The notes below the pieces were generated by a model, which did no database searches, was not told the DNA's origin, and saw only the letters and a program-made list of their open reading frames with translations. The translations under genes and the position numbers were made by a program. A DNA stretch of 11,937 nucleotides. Origin: Thermoplasmata archaeon. GTDB taxonomy: Archaea; Thermoplasmatota; Thermoplasmata; Thermoplasmatales; Thermoplasmataceae. The stretch is taken from contig JAKAYK010000027.1 in NCBI GenBank assembly GCA_021826765.1, positions 1 to 11,937 on the forward strand, given 5' to 3'. Below, piece by piece: positions 1 through 6,025 of the stretch (position 1 is its first letter; each line of letters starts with the position of its first letter).

Positions 1-2
1 AT

Positions 3-110
3 GCTGGATTGATCGCTGTAGGGAGGGGCACTCCCGAATTCACGCCCGTGGAGATTGGAGCTCTGCCAATGGCAACTTCGGTCTTTGAAACGGGAAGCCC
101 CCTGCGTTAG
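3..110 (+). pseudogene. tnpB: C-terminal end of IS200/IS605-family TnpB (partial, 5' end outside window)
   Basis: The frame beginning at base 3 is open to the TAG at 108-110 and gives 35 residues containing RGTPEFTPVEIGALP and ending in ETGSPLR. This matches my memory of the extreme C-terminal tail of archaeal TnpB proteins, the RNA-guided nucleases encoded by IS200/IS605 elements. The RuvC-like catalytic residues would lie upstream, outside the window, so intactness cannot be judged. The stop codon sits inside the loop of the right-end hairpin, as is usual where the tnpB end and the element end overlap. The family call rests on the tail sequence plus the hairpin; no search was run. Confidence 0.72.
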
Positions 111-126
111 CTGGGGGAGGATGTCA
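60..126 (+). ncRNA. Possible omega-RNA (reRNA) 3' scaffold of the TnpB element
   Basis: In IS200/IS605 elements the guide RNA of TnpB is transcribed through the tnpB 3' end and right end, and its guide is the host sequence just past the element boundary. The hairpin at 98-117 would be its last scaffold stem, and about 16 nt after roughly base 126 would be the guide. This is inferred from position and the hairpin only; the 5' limit given is arbitrary and no transcript evidence exists. Confidence 0.3.
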
Positions 127-335
127 CGCCTGTAATATCCTGAAAAAAATTCTGTGTTCAGGACGCTGACATGATTCCCAAGCCTCAGTCCATGCGGGCT
201 GATGATCACAACAGTTTCGGAATCATCTCCAACAGTTACCTTCTCTATTGCATCATGCATTTTCCTGCTTTCCTCGTTTGGCAGGTCTAATATTTCATCT
301 CCGTGAGGGATGACATAAACCCTGTTAAGGCTCAT
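121..335 (-). pseudogene. 5' fragment of a LigB-like class III extradiol dioxygenase superfamily gene, cut by the IS right end
   Basis: Reading from ATG at 335 leftwards gives about 70 residues: MSLNRVYVIPHGDEILDLP at the start, then VVIISPHGLRL and EFFSGYY. The PHGDE and ISPHG motifs resemble the N-terminal metal-site region of LigB/COG3885-type proteins, many of unknown substrate. These are normally well over 200 residues. Here the homologous part stops near base 126, where the IS end begins; the frame then runs open but meaningless through the IS to the window edge. It lies 42 nt downstream of nep1 on the same strand, so the two probably shared a transcript. The specific activity is unknown. 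Confidence 0.6.
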
Positions 336-377
336 AATACATAAGAGATATCACAACAATAATATCTTTTTCATACT

Positions 378-1040
378 CTAAAGGTTCAGGATATTTTCAT
401 ACGCACCAATGATTTTCCAGGCAACAGTCCAGATGGTCAGTTCATTATCGAATATGGAAAAAGACTCAATCTGGGAATATACATCACTGGTGAAATCACC
501 ATCTGAAAACCCGCCAATGAAAACGTTCAGGTCCTTCTCTACGCATATTTCAGACGTACTTCTCCTGACTCCCTTCGGGGAGAGCAGGATGTTTTTCATC
601 CCCTTCTCAAGGAGTTCATCCCATTTTCCTTCCTGTGCACTCATCAGTATTTTTCCATCAGGAGTTTCAGTCTTTCCTGATACGAGGAGTTTTTCCATGA
701 GTCCTGCAAACCTGTTGTAGGATTTGGGAACTCTTGTTTCCTGGTCTATTCTTATTATGATGTTATTTTTCGTATGTATTCTGACGGAAAGAAGCCCCTT
801 CCTGTTGAGTATGGAATCCTGAACGACATTCAGGAACATGTGAAAAATATCGGGCCTGCCCATCCTGTTGGACATCCCTGGAAAGTATCTATCAATTGCA
901 CTGTGCATGTAATTTGAATCCAGCAGCATTCCTTTGTAATTTTTTCCATTGTTTTTTGCAATCTTGCGTATCTGGTAATCATCCCACATTTTCTCCGGAA
1001 CAAGTTCCAGTTCAGAATCAATAAGGTTCAGGTTCAACAT
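378..1040 (-). CDS. nep1: Nep1/Emg1-type 16S rRNA pseudouridine N1-methyltransferase
   Basis: The 220-residue protein matches the Nep1 (Emg1) SPOUT methyltransferase family. This family uses S-adenosylmethionine to methylate N1 of a hypermodified pseudouridine in small-subunit rRNA and assists ribosome assembly in archaea and eukaryotes. Visible family motifs are LLDSNYMHSA (about 39-48), the RNA-binding RMGRPDIFHMFLN (about 59-71), VRIHTKNNIIIRI (86-98), ETRVPKSYNRFAGLMEKLL (101-119) and the cofactor-knot region with IGGFSDGDF (175-183) and FDNELTIWTVAWKIIGAYE near the end. Length is normal for archaeal members. A TATA-like ATATATCATT at about 1062-1072 (minus sense) lies about 25 nt before the ATG, suggesting an almost leaderless mRNA. 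It is divergent from the isocitrate dehydrogenase at 1197. Confidence 0.88.
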   Translation of the reverse strand: MLNLNLIDSELELVPEKMWDDYQIRKIAKNNGKNYKGMLLDSNYMHSAIDRYFPGMSNRMGRPDIFHMFLNVVQDSILNRKGLLSVRIHTKNNIIIRIDQETRVPKSYNRFAGLMEKLLVSGKTETPDGKILMSAQEGKWDELLEKGMKNILLSPKGVRRSTSEICVEKDLNVFIGGFSDGDFTSDVYSQIESFSIFDNELTIWTVAWKIIGAYENILNL

Positions 1041-1059
1041 AAACAGGTTGTTCTCTATC

Positions 1060-1074
1060 TTAATGATATATTTC
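1060..1074 (-). promoter_or_regulatory. Putative archaeal TATA box for nep1
   Basis: The minus-strand sequence GAAATATATCATTAAG is centred about 25-28 nt upstream of the nep1 ATG at 1040. That is the spacing at which archaeal TBP/TFB would start transcription within a few bases of the start codon. Inferred from composition and spacing only. Confidence 0.35.
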
Positions 1075-1196
1075 TTTTTTCCTGTTGTTCTGTCATCAGA
1101 GTTTCAATGTTCAGATTGGGTTGAATACTGAAATATGGAAGACAATCTCAAAATTTCAAATAAATTGAAATGTAATGAGATATACTGAAAGATGAA

Positions 1197-2705
1197 ATGG
1201 TCAACGATAATTTTTCAGTTGATGAAATAAACACAGGTTCTTCTGAGCACAGAAGTATTTTGCACGAAGAAATTCCCATCACGGTGGCCTATGGTGATGG
1301 AATAGGCCCTGAAATAATGGAAGCAACTCTTCGAATTGCGAAAGCTGCAGGTGCAAGGATCAGGATTGAGACAATACAGATTGGTGAATCCGTCTATGGA
1401 AAGGGAATATCTTCAGGTATAGAACCTTCAGCGTGGGAGTCCCTGCGAAAAACAAAGGTCTTTCTGAAGGCCCCCATAACAACCCCACAGGGAGGTGGAT
1501 TCAAGAGTCTGAACGTTACTGTCAGGAAGACTCTTGGACTCTATGCAAATATCAGACATTGCCCTTCTTACTCCCCGCATATTTTCACGAAGCATCCCGG
1601 CATGGATGTTGTCATAATCAGGGAAAATGAGGAGGACCTTTATGGGGGTATAGAACATAGGCAGACTGCAGATGTGGTGCAGTGCCTGAAACTCATATCA
1701 AAGCCAGGGTCAGAAAGGCTCATAAGGTATGCATTTGAGTATGCAAGAAGATATGGAAGAAAGAAAGTAACCTGCTTCACCAAGGACAATATAATGAAGA
1801 TGACGGATGGGATTTTCCATAAGATATTCGATGAAGTATCAAAAGAATACCCTGATTTGCAGAGTGAACACTGGATAGTCGATATAGGTGCTGCAAAACT
1901 GGCTGACAGGCCAGAGGAATTTGATGTGATCGTACTTCCCAATCTGTATGGAGATATACTTTCTGACGTTGCAGCCCAGATCTCCGGTTCAGTGGGTCTT
2001 GTGGGAAGTGCAAACATAGGTGAAAACGTGGCCATGTTTGAAGCAATACATGGTTCCGCACCCAGGAGGGCAGGACAGAACATGGCAAATCCATCGGGAT
2101 TAATTCTTGCATCTGTCCAAATGCTTGTTCATATCGGGCAGGTCGACATTGCTGAAAAAGTACACAATGCATGGCTCAGGACAATTGAAGATGGCATTCA
2201 CACCTACGATATATATGATCCAAACTCATCGAAGGAAAAAGTTGGAACAAAGGAATTTGCGGATGCAGTCATCAGCAGACTTGGGCAGAGGCCATCAGAA
2301 TTGAAGCCTGTGAAATATCATGGTCAATCAAAGCCCATTGAAATCAGGCTTAAAAATAGGCCAAAACCCCTGAAGCAACTTGTTGGAGTGGATGTCTTCC
2401 TTGATTGGGAAGGAGAACCTGAAACTCTTGGCAGGAGTCTTGAGGCAATTTCAACCACTGAACTGAGTCTTGTGATGATCACGAACAGGGGCACGAAAGT
2501 ATTTCCCGGGGGCCTGCCTGAAACCTTCTGTGTGGATCACTGGAGATGCCGCTTCCAATCGAAAACCCTGAACAAAGAAGTGAGCAATGAAAACATTCTT
2601 GCTCTTCTGTCAAAATTGGTGTCATCCGGTTTCCCACCGATCAAGACCGAGGGTTTGTTTTTATTCGATGGTCTGCCCGGATTTTCCCTTGGCCAGGGCC
2701 AGTGA
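1197..2705 (+). CDS. icd: Isocitrate dehydrogenase, long Thermus/Rickettsia type with C-terminal extra domain
   Basis: This 502-residue enzyme should oxidatively decarboxylate isocitrate to 2-oxoglutarate. The beta-decarboxylating dehydrogenase core (about 28-365) carries the isocitrate-binding S104, N106, R110, R120 and R142, Y149 and K196 (in TKDNIMKMTDG) as catalytic residues, and metal-binding D253 and D257 (YGDILSD). From about 392 (KQLVGVDVFLDWEGEPETLG) it continues into the C-terminal domain found in T. thermophilus and Rickettsia-type enzymes: MITNRGTKVFPGG (427-439), VDHWRCRF (446-453) and a final LFDGLPGFSLGQ. At the site where NADP enzymes usually have Lys-Tyr (APKYAG) this one has Arg-Arg (289-294, APRRAG), so NADP use is likely but not certain. 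The first 25 residues are non-conserved. ATG 1197 is chosen because TATA-like AATAAATTG precedes it; the core would also allow a later start. Confidence 0.9.
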   Translation: MVNDNFSVDEINTGSSEHRSILHEEIPITVAYGDGIGPEIMEATLRIAKAAGARIRIETIQIGESVYGKGISSGIEPSAWESLRKTKVFLKAPITTPQGGGFKSLNVTVRKTLGLYANIRHCPSYSPHIFTKHPGMDVVIIRENEEDLYGGIEHRQTADVVQCLKLISKPGSERLIRYAFEYARRYGRKKVTCFTKDNIMKMTDGIFHKIFDEVSKEYPDLQSEHWIVDIGAAKLADRPEEFDVIVLPNLYGDILSDVAAQISGSVGLVGSANIGENVAMFEAIHGSAPRRAGQNMANPSGLILASVQMLVHIGQVDIAEKVHNAWLRTIEDGIHTYDIYDPNSSKEKVGTKEFADAVISRLGQRPSELKPVKYHGQSKPIEIRLKNRPKPLKQLVGVDVFLDWEGEPETLGRSLEAISTTELSLVMITNRGTKVFPGGLPETFCVDHWRCRFQSKTLNKEVSNENILALLSKLVSSGFPPIKTEGLFLFDGLPGFSLGQGQ

Positions 2706-3011
2706 CTGGCCTGCAACAACATTTTCTATTTTTGAAAAAACATGTAATACAACGAAATTGAGAAAATTCGAATATGGAATCGTAAGCTTTGGGTGTAAGG
2801 TACTGTTTTTATTATATTTCGTGTATTCTGTTCATAAACACTTCCAGAACAAAAACATACAAGGGTTAAACAATGTCCGGTCCAGATGGAATTTGAGCGA
2901 TTGAAAAGTTTTTTAGCTAATTCACATCTTTCGGTGTGTTTCTCCAGGAATGTATGGCTTAGATATTTTGATCACAAAGTTCTCGTCTGTATAAATGTCC
3001 GGTGATCTAAA
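2706..3011. other. Intergenic region between isocitrate dehydrogenase and vapBC
   Basis: No gene is supported in either direction. The stretch begins with T-runs (TTTTCTATTTTTG about 2721-2733 and GTTTTTATTATATTTC about 2805-2820) that could end transcription of the dehydrogenase, since archaeal termination often uses oligo-T. The decamer AATGTCCGGT occurs twice, at 2872-2881 and 2994-3003, about 120 nt apart, without other structure that I can see. Confidence 0.4.
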
Positions 3012-3037
3012 GTATATATACAAATATGCATATATAC
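3012..3037 (+). promoter_or_regulatory. Promoter and probable operator of vapBC
   Basis: Two adjacent perfect palindromes, GTATATATAC (3012-3021) and ATATGCATAT (3024-3033), with TATATAC repeated at 3015 and 3031, lie directly before the vapB ATG at 3042. The first is placed to act as the TATA box of a leaderless transcript. VapB antitoxins commonly bind such inverted repeats to repress their own operon, so TBP and VapB would compete here. Binding is inferred. Confidence 0.45.
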
Positions 3038-3041
3038 ATTT

Positions 3042-3281
3042 ATGGTAAAGGTCATTTCAATACAGGATGATGTTTACGCCGAATTATCCAAGCATAAAGA
3101 CAATAAGTCATTTTCCCAGGTTATAAGAGAACTTATAAAAGCCTCCAAGACTGAGACGTCAATAGGAGATCTCTCACGATTCTATGGAATTTTGAGAGAT
3201 GAGGATGCCGAGAAAATAGACCTGAAAGTCAGAGAAGGAAGAAAAAATGCCGTACCTAGAGAATTGAACGACGTGAATTGA
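3042..3281 (+). CDS. vapB: VapB-type antitoxin (DUF217-like)
   Basis: The 79-residue protein starts with a short beta strand, VKVISIQDDVYAELSKHKD, followed by KSFSQVIRELI (22-32). This is the dimerising DNA-binding pattern of archaeal VapB antitoxins of the DUF217 type. The remaining charged C-terminal part (GDLSRFYGILRDEDAEKI and on) would wrap the toxin and block its active site. It is followed after one base by the PIN-domain toxin, the classical antitoxin-first order. It probably represses its own promoter through the AT-rich palindromes just upstream. Confidence 0.8.
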   Translation: MVKVISIQDDVYAELSKHKDNKSFSQVIRELIKASKTETSIGDLSRFYGILRDEDAEKIDLKVREGRKNAVPRELNDVN

Positions 3282-3282
3282 A

Positions 3283-3681
3283 ATGCCACCTATTTTGGAC
3301 ACAAACGTTTTGATAAATATTGTAAAGGGCGATAAGAAAACAAAAGAAACACTCTACAAACATAAGAGAGAATCCGCGAGCATCACTGTTGTCAATAGAT
3401 ACGAATTTCTACGTGGAGTGTATTCATCTATTCCTCAGGGAGCAAAAAGGGATAAACTTTTTGATTTCCTCGATCAGTTTAAAGTGTACGATTTTACTAC
3501 AAGGACTGCCTCGTATTGCGCTGAAGTGTACTACAATCTCAGAAACAATGGTTCGCTGATCAATGAGCTGGATATCATAATCCTTGGAATATGCCTGGAA
3601 AACAGTGAATCAATCCTAACAAGTGATAGGGATTTTATCAAAGCGGCAGAGATCACAGGGACTAAACTAGAAATAATTTAG
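3283..3681 (+). CDS. vapC: VapC-type PIN-domain ribonuclease toxin
   Basis: The 132-residue PIN-domain protein keeps the acidic residues that hold the catalytic Mg2+/Mn2+: D6 in ILDTNVLI, E41 in RYEFLRG, D97 in NELDIIILG and D115 in TSDRDF. VapC toxins cut tRNA or rRNA and stop translation when the labile antitoxin is lost. Length and motif spacing are normal and no disruption is seen, so this pair appears functional, unlike the second PIN gene at 4513. The start ATG lies one base after the vapB stop, so translation is probably coupled. The RNA target cannot be predicted from sequence. Confidence 0.86.
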   Translation: MPPILDTNVLINIVKGDKKTKETLYKHKRESASITVVNRYEFLRGVYSSIPQGAKRDKLFDFLDQFKVYDFTTRTASYCAEVYYNLRNNGSLINELDIIILGICLENSESILTSDRDFIKAAEITGTKLEII

Positions 3682-3942
3682 ACTGAGATGTTTTTTGGAC
3701 TTTTGTGCGGGATTCAGGAAGGAGTTTCTTACCTGTTTGTCCCCCCATCCCAGAAGCCATAAAATTCCAGTTATTTTTAGAACCCACATTTGTGTTTCCT
3801 TCAAAAGATCATAAGAGTGTTAATATGAAAAATTCATAAGGTTCGGATCCCGGTCTTTTTTTGACCCCAATTTGTGTGAATTCAAACTAACTTTCATCAA
3901 GAATAGGCAGAAGAACTATTATTTTGCAAGATATAGAAGATT
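3682..3942. other. Intergenic region after vapC with an imperfect repeat
   Basis: No gene is supported. Two similar stretches, at 3783-3805 and 3865-3887, share ACCC, ATTTGTGT and TTCAAA in the same order with small spacing differences. A T7 run at 3857-3863 could be a terminator. Nothing else is recognised. Confidence 0.3.
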
Positions 3943-4118
3943 ATGGTTTATGAAAATCTTCCTGTACAGGGAGGAAACATCTACTATGAAGAAACCGGCA
4001 AAGGAATCCCAGTGGTCTGACTCATGCCGGCTACCTGGATAGCAGGATGTGGGATAACCAGATCAGGTACCTGTCCGCGGATCTCAGGGTCATCAGATAC
4101 GATGTCAGGGGATTCGGA
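3943..4118 (+). pseudogene. N-terminal fragment of an alpha/beta-hydrolase, frameshifted and truncated
   Basis: ATG 3943 opens 25 codons, MVYENLPVQGG then IYYEETGKGIPVV, and stops at TGA 4018-4020. In the next frame the family sequence continues: HAGYLDSRMWDNQIRYL, then LRVIRYDVRGFG ending near 4118. Together they match the start of alpha/beta-hydrolase-fold proteins (strand leading to the oxyanion loop His-Ala-Gly, then the YDxRGFG turn). Restoring one base before TGACTCATGCC gives an uninterrupted VVLTHAGYLDS, so a single-base loss is the simplest explanation. The nucleophile elbow, acid and His, all downstream in the family, are absent. Similarity ends about 45 bases before the tRNA-like repeat at 4164. 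Confidence 0.7.
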
Positions 4119-4163
4119 AATCTTCAAGAATCTCTATTGGAAAATATTCAAATGGCGTTGACA

Positions 4164-4183
4164 ATGCGGAGGGCCGGGTCCAA
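4164..4183 (-). repeat. Copy of the tRNA-Leu 3' end (putative att site)
   Basis: Bases 4164-4177 are identical to 6025-6038, the 3' end of the tRNA-Leu gene, in the same orientation. Extending to 20 bases gives 17 matches. A solitary tRNA 3'-end copy downstream of the full tRNA is what archaeal tyrosine-integrase insertion leaves behind. No integrase gene is present between the copies. Confidence 0.5.
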
Positions 4184-4241
4184 TTATTGTTCTAATCGAA
4201 TAATTCATTTACAGTTTATTGAAAAATTTTTATTCATAATT

Positions 4242-4280
4242 CTTTACTTCAAGTAAAGATAATATGGGCCCAAGTACTTG
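4242..4280 (+). promoter_or_regulatory. Promoter with two palindromes before the AbrB-type antitoxin
   Basis: CTTTACTTCAAGTAAAG (4242-4258) is a perfect 8-bp inverted repeat with a one-base centre. CAAGTACTTG (4271-4280) is a perfect 10-base palindrome sharing the AAGTA half-site. Between them AGATAATATG (about 4256-4265) is positioned as a TATA box about 25 nt before ATG 4289. The arrangement suggests autoregulation by the AbrB-type protein; this is inferred. Confidence 0.45.
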
Positions 4281-4288
4281 TAATTTAT

Positions 4289-4516
4289 ATGGTTAAGAAG
4301 GTTACGATTAGTTCAAAGGGCCAGATCACACTTCCTAAAGATTTGAGAGATAAATACCATCTTAGCTGTGGAGAAACTGTTATTGTGTCAGATTCAGGAG
4401 AAGGCATTATTATCAGACATGGGAAGGGAACTTTGAGAGGGATGTTAAAAGGAAAGGTGGACACCGAAGGATTCGAGAAAGATATTAAAGGCTTGAGAGA
4501 AGAGTGGAAGTTGTGA
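4289..4516 (+). CDS. AbrB/SpoVT-type antitoxin (VapB-like)
   Basis: The 75-residue protein contains the swapped-hairpin AbrB DNA-binding domain: VKKVTISSKGQITLPKDLRD (2-21), then GETVIVSDSGEGIIIR (28-43). A charged tail (GMLKGKVDTEGFEKDI and on) would bind a toxin. Its stop overlaps the GTG start of a PIN-domain gene (GTGA, 4513-4516), the coupling expected of an antitoxin-toxin pair, but that toxin is broken. The antitoxin frame itself is intact, so it is probably an orphan antitoxin or stand-alone regulator, possibly acting on the two palindromes in front of it. Confidence 0.8.
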   Translation: MVKKVTISSKGQITLPKDLRDKYHLSCGETVIVSDSGEGIIIRHGKGTLRGMLKGKVDTEGFEKDIKGLREEWKL

Positions 4517-4913
4517 AAAACTTCATAACAGATACGGTTAGATTAGCTAGATATCTAGAGGATAAATTGCCATGTCCTGCGTCTGATGTATTTTCCATGG
4601 CTGAAAGAGTAGAGGCTTTGATTCCGGTACCGCAGATTGTAATGGGGATTTCATCTAAATTGCAATGAGGGGGAGACTGAGATTGGCCGATCCGAAGAAT
4701 GCTGTCAAGCGAGTCCTGGATGAACTAAGAGGGACCTCTTTTATATTCCAATCCAATCTCCCGGAAGATGGATGGGATGTTTTTCTGTCCCTCGATATTC
4801 CAGAACTACATGACAGGTTAATAGCAGCAGAGGCACTGACTCGAAGCTTATCGCTTATTTCCAACGATCCTGAATTTCGGAAAGTACACGGGCTTAAAGT
4901 AATTTGGGAGTGA
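4513..4913 (+). pseudogene. PIN-domain (VapC-like) toxin, inactivated by frameshift and nonsense mutation
   Basis: The first part, from GTG 4513 (FITDTVRLARYLEDKLP), has the N-terminal PIN pattern with the first metal Asp. It runs through PQIVMG and stops at TGA 4666-4668. The rest continues in another frame: LRGRLRLADPKNAV-like sequence, then IPELHDRLIAAEAL and SLISNDPEFRKVHGLKVIW, which carry the later PIN acidic residues. Losing one G after ATGGGG (about 4643-4646) plus a stop (TAA in the frame expected to read FI-x-IA, about 4656) explains the break. The two pieces together span about 133 codons, the normal VapC length. The downstream ATG at 4665 opens 82 codons but lacks the first catalytic part, so it is not expected to be active. 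Confidence 0.75.
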
Positions 4914-4994
4914 GATTATAAATATGCGGATAACCGTATGCGATTATTCTTTTAAACGCAGTAATTATGACCAAAAAACTCTTCGAATAATATA

Positions 4995-5654
4995 CTATTC
5001 CCACGCGAGAAAGAGAATACTTTCTATTTCTTGGAGAACACCAGATAGATGACCATAAAGACCTTTCATATATTCCATTTGCTCACTAGACAGAGACTTT
5101 TCTTGCTTATACAAAAGGTTGTGTTCTGACTCCATCCAAAGGTACTGCACTATTCCCATACATTGAACCTCAAGATTAATGCAACCATATCTCTCTGGGA
5201 ATTGTAATTTGAAATGAACCGCCTTATAACCCGTACCTCCACTTTTAAAGTCATCCATAACCGAGGTTGTGAATCCACATTTCCCCACTAAGAAGTTGGT
5301 AATGAACTCCACACGAATTGGTTCTATATTTGGAAACCTTAAGAATATAAGCCTTATTCCTACGAGGTCCGAGATTCCACTCTTATTAGAAAACAAATTC
5401 TCTGCCAGTTTCTGTTTGGAGACGAAATTCTTAATATCGTCATCGTCTGCGCTAAGTTTTCTGTGGACTTTTTCTATAAGGGAAGGGAGGGACTTTGGTC
5501 TTGTCTTGACGAATGGAAAGTTCTCTCCCTTTGCAAAAAACTCATACGCAAGATTGGATATTTCTGCTTCGGCTTCAAGTATAGTTTTATGTTTGCTGGA
5601 ATAGATATCTTTAACCCAAGTTTCCCAACTATTTTCTGACCCCAAATAGAACAC
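4995..5654 (-). CDS. Stand-alone RelA/SpoT-type (p)ppGpp synthetase domain protein; possible toxSAS toxin
   Basis: The 219-residue protein matches the RelA/SpoT nucleotidyltransferase domain, which transfers pyrophosphate from ATP to GDP/GTP (or to tRNA in some toxic forms). Visible motifs are RPKSLPSLIEKVHRK (52-66), DLVGIRLIF (96-104, D96 and R101), DDFKSGGTGYKAVHF (134-148, the nucleotide-binding GYxxxH), LEVQ (161-164, E162 and Q164) and YLWMESEHNLLYK (171-183). The Arg usual after E-x-Q-x is Met here (166). No hydrolase HD domain, TGS or ACT domain is present, so it is a small alarmone synthetase. It starts with GTG 2 nt after the stop of an unknown 98-residue gene, which suggests an antitoxin-toxin operon. 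Such enzymes are rare in archaea. The toxin role is inferred from gene arrangement only. Confidence 0.8.
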   Translation of the reverse strand: MFYLGSENSWETWVKDIYSSKHKTILEAEAEISNLAYEFFAKGENFPFVKTRPKSLPSLIEKVHRKLSADDDDIKNFVSKQKLAENLFSNKSGISDLVGIRLIFLRFPNIEPIRVEFITNFLVGKCGFTTSVMDDFKSGGTGYKAVHFKLQFPERYGCINLEVQCMGIVQYLWMESEHNLLYKQEKSLSSEQMEYMKGLYGHLSGVLQEIESILFLAWE

Positions 5655-5656
5655 CT

Positions 5657-5953
5657 CTATGGTGTCTGCTTAGAGTTGACAGGTGGAATATGAGTGGATG
5701 ATAAGAAAGTGGATGGGGGAAATCGTTCTGTATCAATTCTCACATTGAATTTCTCGCTCCTCTTGATTACCTTACTCTTGACCATTTCACTCAATTTATC
5801 CTCTACAATTTTCACTTTTTTTTCCGGCTTCAAAGATGCTTCATCAACGTCTATAATGTCTATGACTTTTTCGTTATATGAAAAAACTATTCTTCCGGCA
5901 ACTGATTTCATGATTCTTGTTTTATCAGTCATAAGTTTCTCCTCTATACTCAT
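5657..5953 (-). CDS. Small unknown protein, candidate antitoxin for the alarmone synthetase
   Basis: I do not recognise a family. The protein has up to 98 residues, with a charged, lysine-rich middle (DEASLKPEKKVKIVEDKLSE, about 37-56) and a Pro/Ser/Thr-rich C-terminus. There is no signal peptide or membrane segment. It directly precedes the synthetase with a 2-nt gap, so it is cotranscribed and probably translationally coupled. ATG 5953 sits about 26 nt after a TATA-like box and could be leaderless. A second in-frame ATG at 5932 has a clear Shine-Dalgarno GAGGAG 7 nt before it, so a 91-residue product from 5932 is at least as likely. The neutralising role is inferred from position. Confidence 0.6.
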   Translation of the reverse strand: MSIEEKLMTDKTRIMKSVAGRIVFSYNEKVIDIIDVDEASLKPEKKVKIVEDKLSEMVKSKVIKRSEKFNVRIDTERFPPSTFLSSTHIPPVNSKQTP

Positions 5954-5973
5954 ACGCTAACTATCTTGCTAAA

Positions 5974-5986
5974 CTATTTTAATATA
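5974..5986 (-). promoter_or_regulatory. Putative TATA box of the alarmone-synthetase operon
   Basis: The minus-strand sequence ATATATTAAAATA lies about 26 nt upstream of the ATG at 5953. Initiation near that ATG would leave a leader of about 20 nt for the alternative start at 5932, which carries the Shine-Dalgarno sequence. Confidence 0.45.
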
Positions 5987-6025
5987 TCGTTGATAGGCAT
6001 TTTCACGTACTTCAAGAAATCATGA

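Larger units (their letters stand above)
1..126 (+). mobile_element. Right end of an IS200/IS605-type insertion sequence
   Basis: A GC-rich hairpin (CCCCC 98-102, GGGGG 113-117, inner GC/GC pairs around a GTTA loop) follows the tnpB tail and precedes GGATGTCAC. This imperfect subterminal palindrome is the typical right end of IS200/IS605 elements, which have no terminal inverted repeats and move as single strands. The exact last base (about 118-127) cannot be fixed without the empty site. Past it begins host sequence reading as a LigB-like gene on the opposite strand. Confidence 0.7.

Noticed and set aside
409..720. 103-codon plus-strand frame opposite nep1
   Set aside because: Lies entirely within nep1 on the other strand and shows no family features; nep1 is clearly the real gene.
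1640..2172. Long minus-strand frames within the first isocitrate dehydrogenase
   Set aside because: Antisense shadows of a highly conserved coding sequence; composition is Ser/Pro/Cys-rich without domains.
2587..2904. 105-codon plus-strand frame overlapping the end of the dehydrogenase
   Set aside because: Half overlaps the conserved dehydrogenase C-terminus in another frame and the rest has no recognisable sequence.
2872..3003. Repeated decamer AATGTCCGGT (2872 and 2994)
   Set aside because: Short, with no further similarity around the copies; could be chance or a minor regulatory site.
3838..3865. GGTTCGGATCCCGG followed by a T run, resembling a tRNA T-arm and terminator
   Set aside because: The invariant A58 position is G, the stem does not pair, and no acceptor, D or anticodon arm lies upstream.
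3783..3887. Imperfect repeat with some likeness to the IS3-type end at 9506
   Set aside because: Similarity is limited to a few bases around CCCCAATTTG, and no transposase sequence lies nearby.
5269..5604. 111-codon plus-strand frame opposite the alarmone synthetase
   Set aside because: Antisense to a protein with clear RelA/SpoT motifs and Ser/Leu-rich without features.
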